Of a DNA stretch of 64,000 bases, positions 62,731-64,000 are shown in pieces. The position numbers were made by a program, and so were the translations under genes. The number at the start of each line of letters is the position of its first letter. Position 1 is the stretch's first letter. The DNA lies in assembly GCA_002105175.1 (NCBI GenBank), contig MCGE01000005.1, positions 310,001 to 374,000 on the forward strand, in the 5' to 3' direction. Below the pieces are notes generated by a model. That model searched no databases. It saw nothing but the letters and a program-made list of their open reading frames with translations, and was not told the DNA's origin. This DNA is from Absidia repens. Taxonomy: Eukaryota; Mucoromycota; Mucoromycetes; Mucorales; Cunninghamellaceae.

Positions 62731-63664
62731 TCATATGGTGCGGCTCACTTATAATGTCAAATATTAGGCATGATCCTAGAAAGCTGATGGCTTTTTAAAA
62801 AGTGGCCACCTCAAAAGAACAATGTATAAACATAATAATTCAGACCTTTAAGAACAAGTCGTGTACATCAGTTGTTTTTTTTTTTTTTATAAAAAAAGAA
62901 AAACTTATCAGCCATCAAAAAAAGAAGACTTTGGCTGGCTGGCCTAGGATTTGAAACGCATCTGATGTAATAAAAAGGAAAATGATATGTGCATTTATTT
63001 TGTAAAACACCGCGAAAACTGTAAAATATTATACAGAAAACAAGGTACTGTTTTTTGCTCGTTCCCGCTCCCATATTAAGCGTAGTTAATAGGTATAGAT
63101 GTAGATGTAGATGTAGATTGTAAGACTTGCAAATGAGGATTAGTTTATGTATTTTTATTTATTATTTGTACAATAAAAAGTGCCATCCCTTCTATTTTTT
63201 TTTTTTTGTTGTTGTACGGACACACACCCGTTTGTATGTTTCTGCTTATAATAAGCCTATGTATATACATTTAGTAAGACAATCAAAAAATGATAGAAAA
63301 AGGCAAGACAAAGTTTATTCAGTAGTAATTATAACAATGACAACCAATACTAAACTAAGAGGAAGGTTAAGCTAATAGTGGTCCCAAATTCTGGATCCAA
63401 AATGAAAGGGGTTCCCCATGCATCTCGTAAGACCTGAGCTGAAAACCCTTCTAAACTAGTCCTGACACTAATCCTAGTTGAACATCACCTCATTGAGATC
63501 AATGAAATGGCGGTGACTTGAGAAAAAAAAAAAAAAAAAGAAAGAAAGAAAAGGAAAAAAAAAAAAAAAAAGGCTTTAATAGGCACTTTTCAAACTGCGA
63601 TTGAAGTCATAAAATTGAAATGAAAATTGAAAATTTGACATTATAAGTGAGCTGCACCATAACA
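62731..63664. mobile_element. TA-flanked inverted-repeat element carrying family A core
   Basis: The left end at 62733 reads TATGGTGCGGCTCACTTATA followed by ATGTCAAAT. The right end at 63637-63664 is its near-perfect reverse complement (ATTTGACATTATAAGTGAGC, then TGCACCATA), 26 of 28 bases or so. Both ends abut TA, as for Tc1/mariner/pogo-like elements. The interior (about 930 bp in all) encodes no protein and includes a family A block (63300-63320), the core at 63383-63475, and A-rich runs at 63523-63540 and 63555-63571. A third, single end of the same sequence lies at 36171. This is a non-autonomous (MITE-like) element. Confidence 0.75.
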
Positions 63665-63912
63665 CAGAAGTAGTGTTGAATGTTGATGTATCATAAAACG
63701 ATAAAAAATATACCATGAAGGACATTTTTTTATTGACGAGTAATTGATAAATAAATAAATAAAATCTCGAATAAAAAAATTAGGAAGGAGGGAATACACT
63801 AGTACAGCATCGTTCACACAAAGAGTAAAAAGATAATATCATACTACTAAACTAAAAAGAGGAAGAGTGGGAGGGGTAGTGTACAGTACATAAACATGGG
63901 GCGGCATTTTGT
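63665..63912. other. 3' flank of the truncated gene
   Basis: AT-rich, with AATAAATAAATAAAATC at 63751-63767. Nothing else is seen. Confidence 0.4.
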
Positions 63913-64000
63913 TCAGGATTGGAAAGTCATACCAGAAGTAGATGGAGCAATAAAAACACCGCCATTAGCAATGGACCCCTTAATGGTAAAGACTAAATCC
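63913..64000 (-). CDS. C-terminal end of a gene running off the window
   Basis: The minus strand encodes DLVFTIKGSIANGGVFIAPS followed by TSGMTFQS and a TGA at 63913-63915. Alternation of small, beta-prone and Thr/Ser residues suggests the end of a secreted or beta-rich protein. Only about 28 codons are in view, so the family cannot be named. Confidence 0.5.
   Translation of the reverse strand, partial: DLVFTIKGSIANGGVFIAPSTSGMTFQS

Overview
This window is nuclear DNA of a filamentous fungus, most likely an early-diverging one of the Mucorales (Mucoromycota). It is AT-rich. Genes are split by many GT-AG introns of about 55-140 bases, and most products match single-copy eukaryotic housekeeping families best compared with yeast or animal members. 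No tRNA, rRNA, CRISPR array, viral gene or bacterial-style operon was seen. Splice models were drawn by eye from donor/acceptor consensus and reading-frame continuity, so exon edges are approximate unless given exactly.

Layout: 129-4610 (+) importin-11/Kap120; 5293-5511 (+) small secreted cysteine-rich protein; 5512-11054 repeat island with a 2.76 kb foldback element; 11055-14065 (-) SLY1; 14614-15719 (-) ERG26-like sterol dehydrogenase; 16277-16863 (-) single-RRM U2 B''/MSL1-like protein; 17349-19951 (-) transketolase; 20918-22255 (+) FKBP-TPR protein; 22861-25140 (-) V-ATPase subunit H; 25141-29579 repeats; 29580-30143 (-) unknown basic protein; 31840-35908 (+) NST1; 35909-38548 repeat block; 38549-40883 (-) EPL1; 40884-43257 repeats and a possible unrecognised gene; 43258-45882 (+) TAH18 diflavin reductase with an apparent frameshift; 46130-46614 (-) DSS4/MSS4; 47407-48987 (+) disordered protein with a C-terminal CaaX box; 48988-52047 repeats; 52048-54286 (+) MFS transporter; 54642-54938 (-) a 71-residue two-exon gene; 54939-57151 repeats; 57152-59074 (+) nucleolar FKBP; 59518-60787 (-) YPT6/RAB6; 60788-63912 repeats including a TA-flanked inverted-repeat element; 63913-64000 (-) end of a gene that leaves the window.

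The genes do not form one pathway. Several themes recur: membrane traffic (SLY1, YPT6, DSS4), nuclear transport and chromatin (KAP120, EPL1, nucleolar FKBP), and central metabolism (TKL1, ERG26, VMA13, TAH18).

The least explained material is the repeat complement. One non-coding core (a block reading roughly CCAAATCC..GAATCCAAAATGAAAGGGTTTCCCCATG) occurs about 13 times in both orientations, sometimes as arms of large foldbacks. A GC-rich block of about 75 bp rides with a subset, and one copy sits between TA-flanked terminal inverted repeats. This looks like a family of non-autonomous mobile elements or short transcription units. No autonomous partner is in the window. I did not find convincing evidence of a new multi-gene system.
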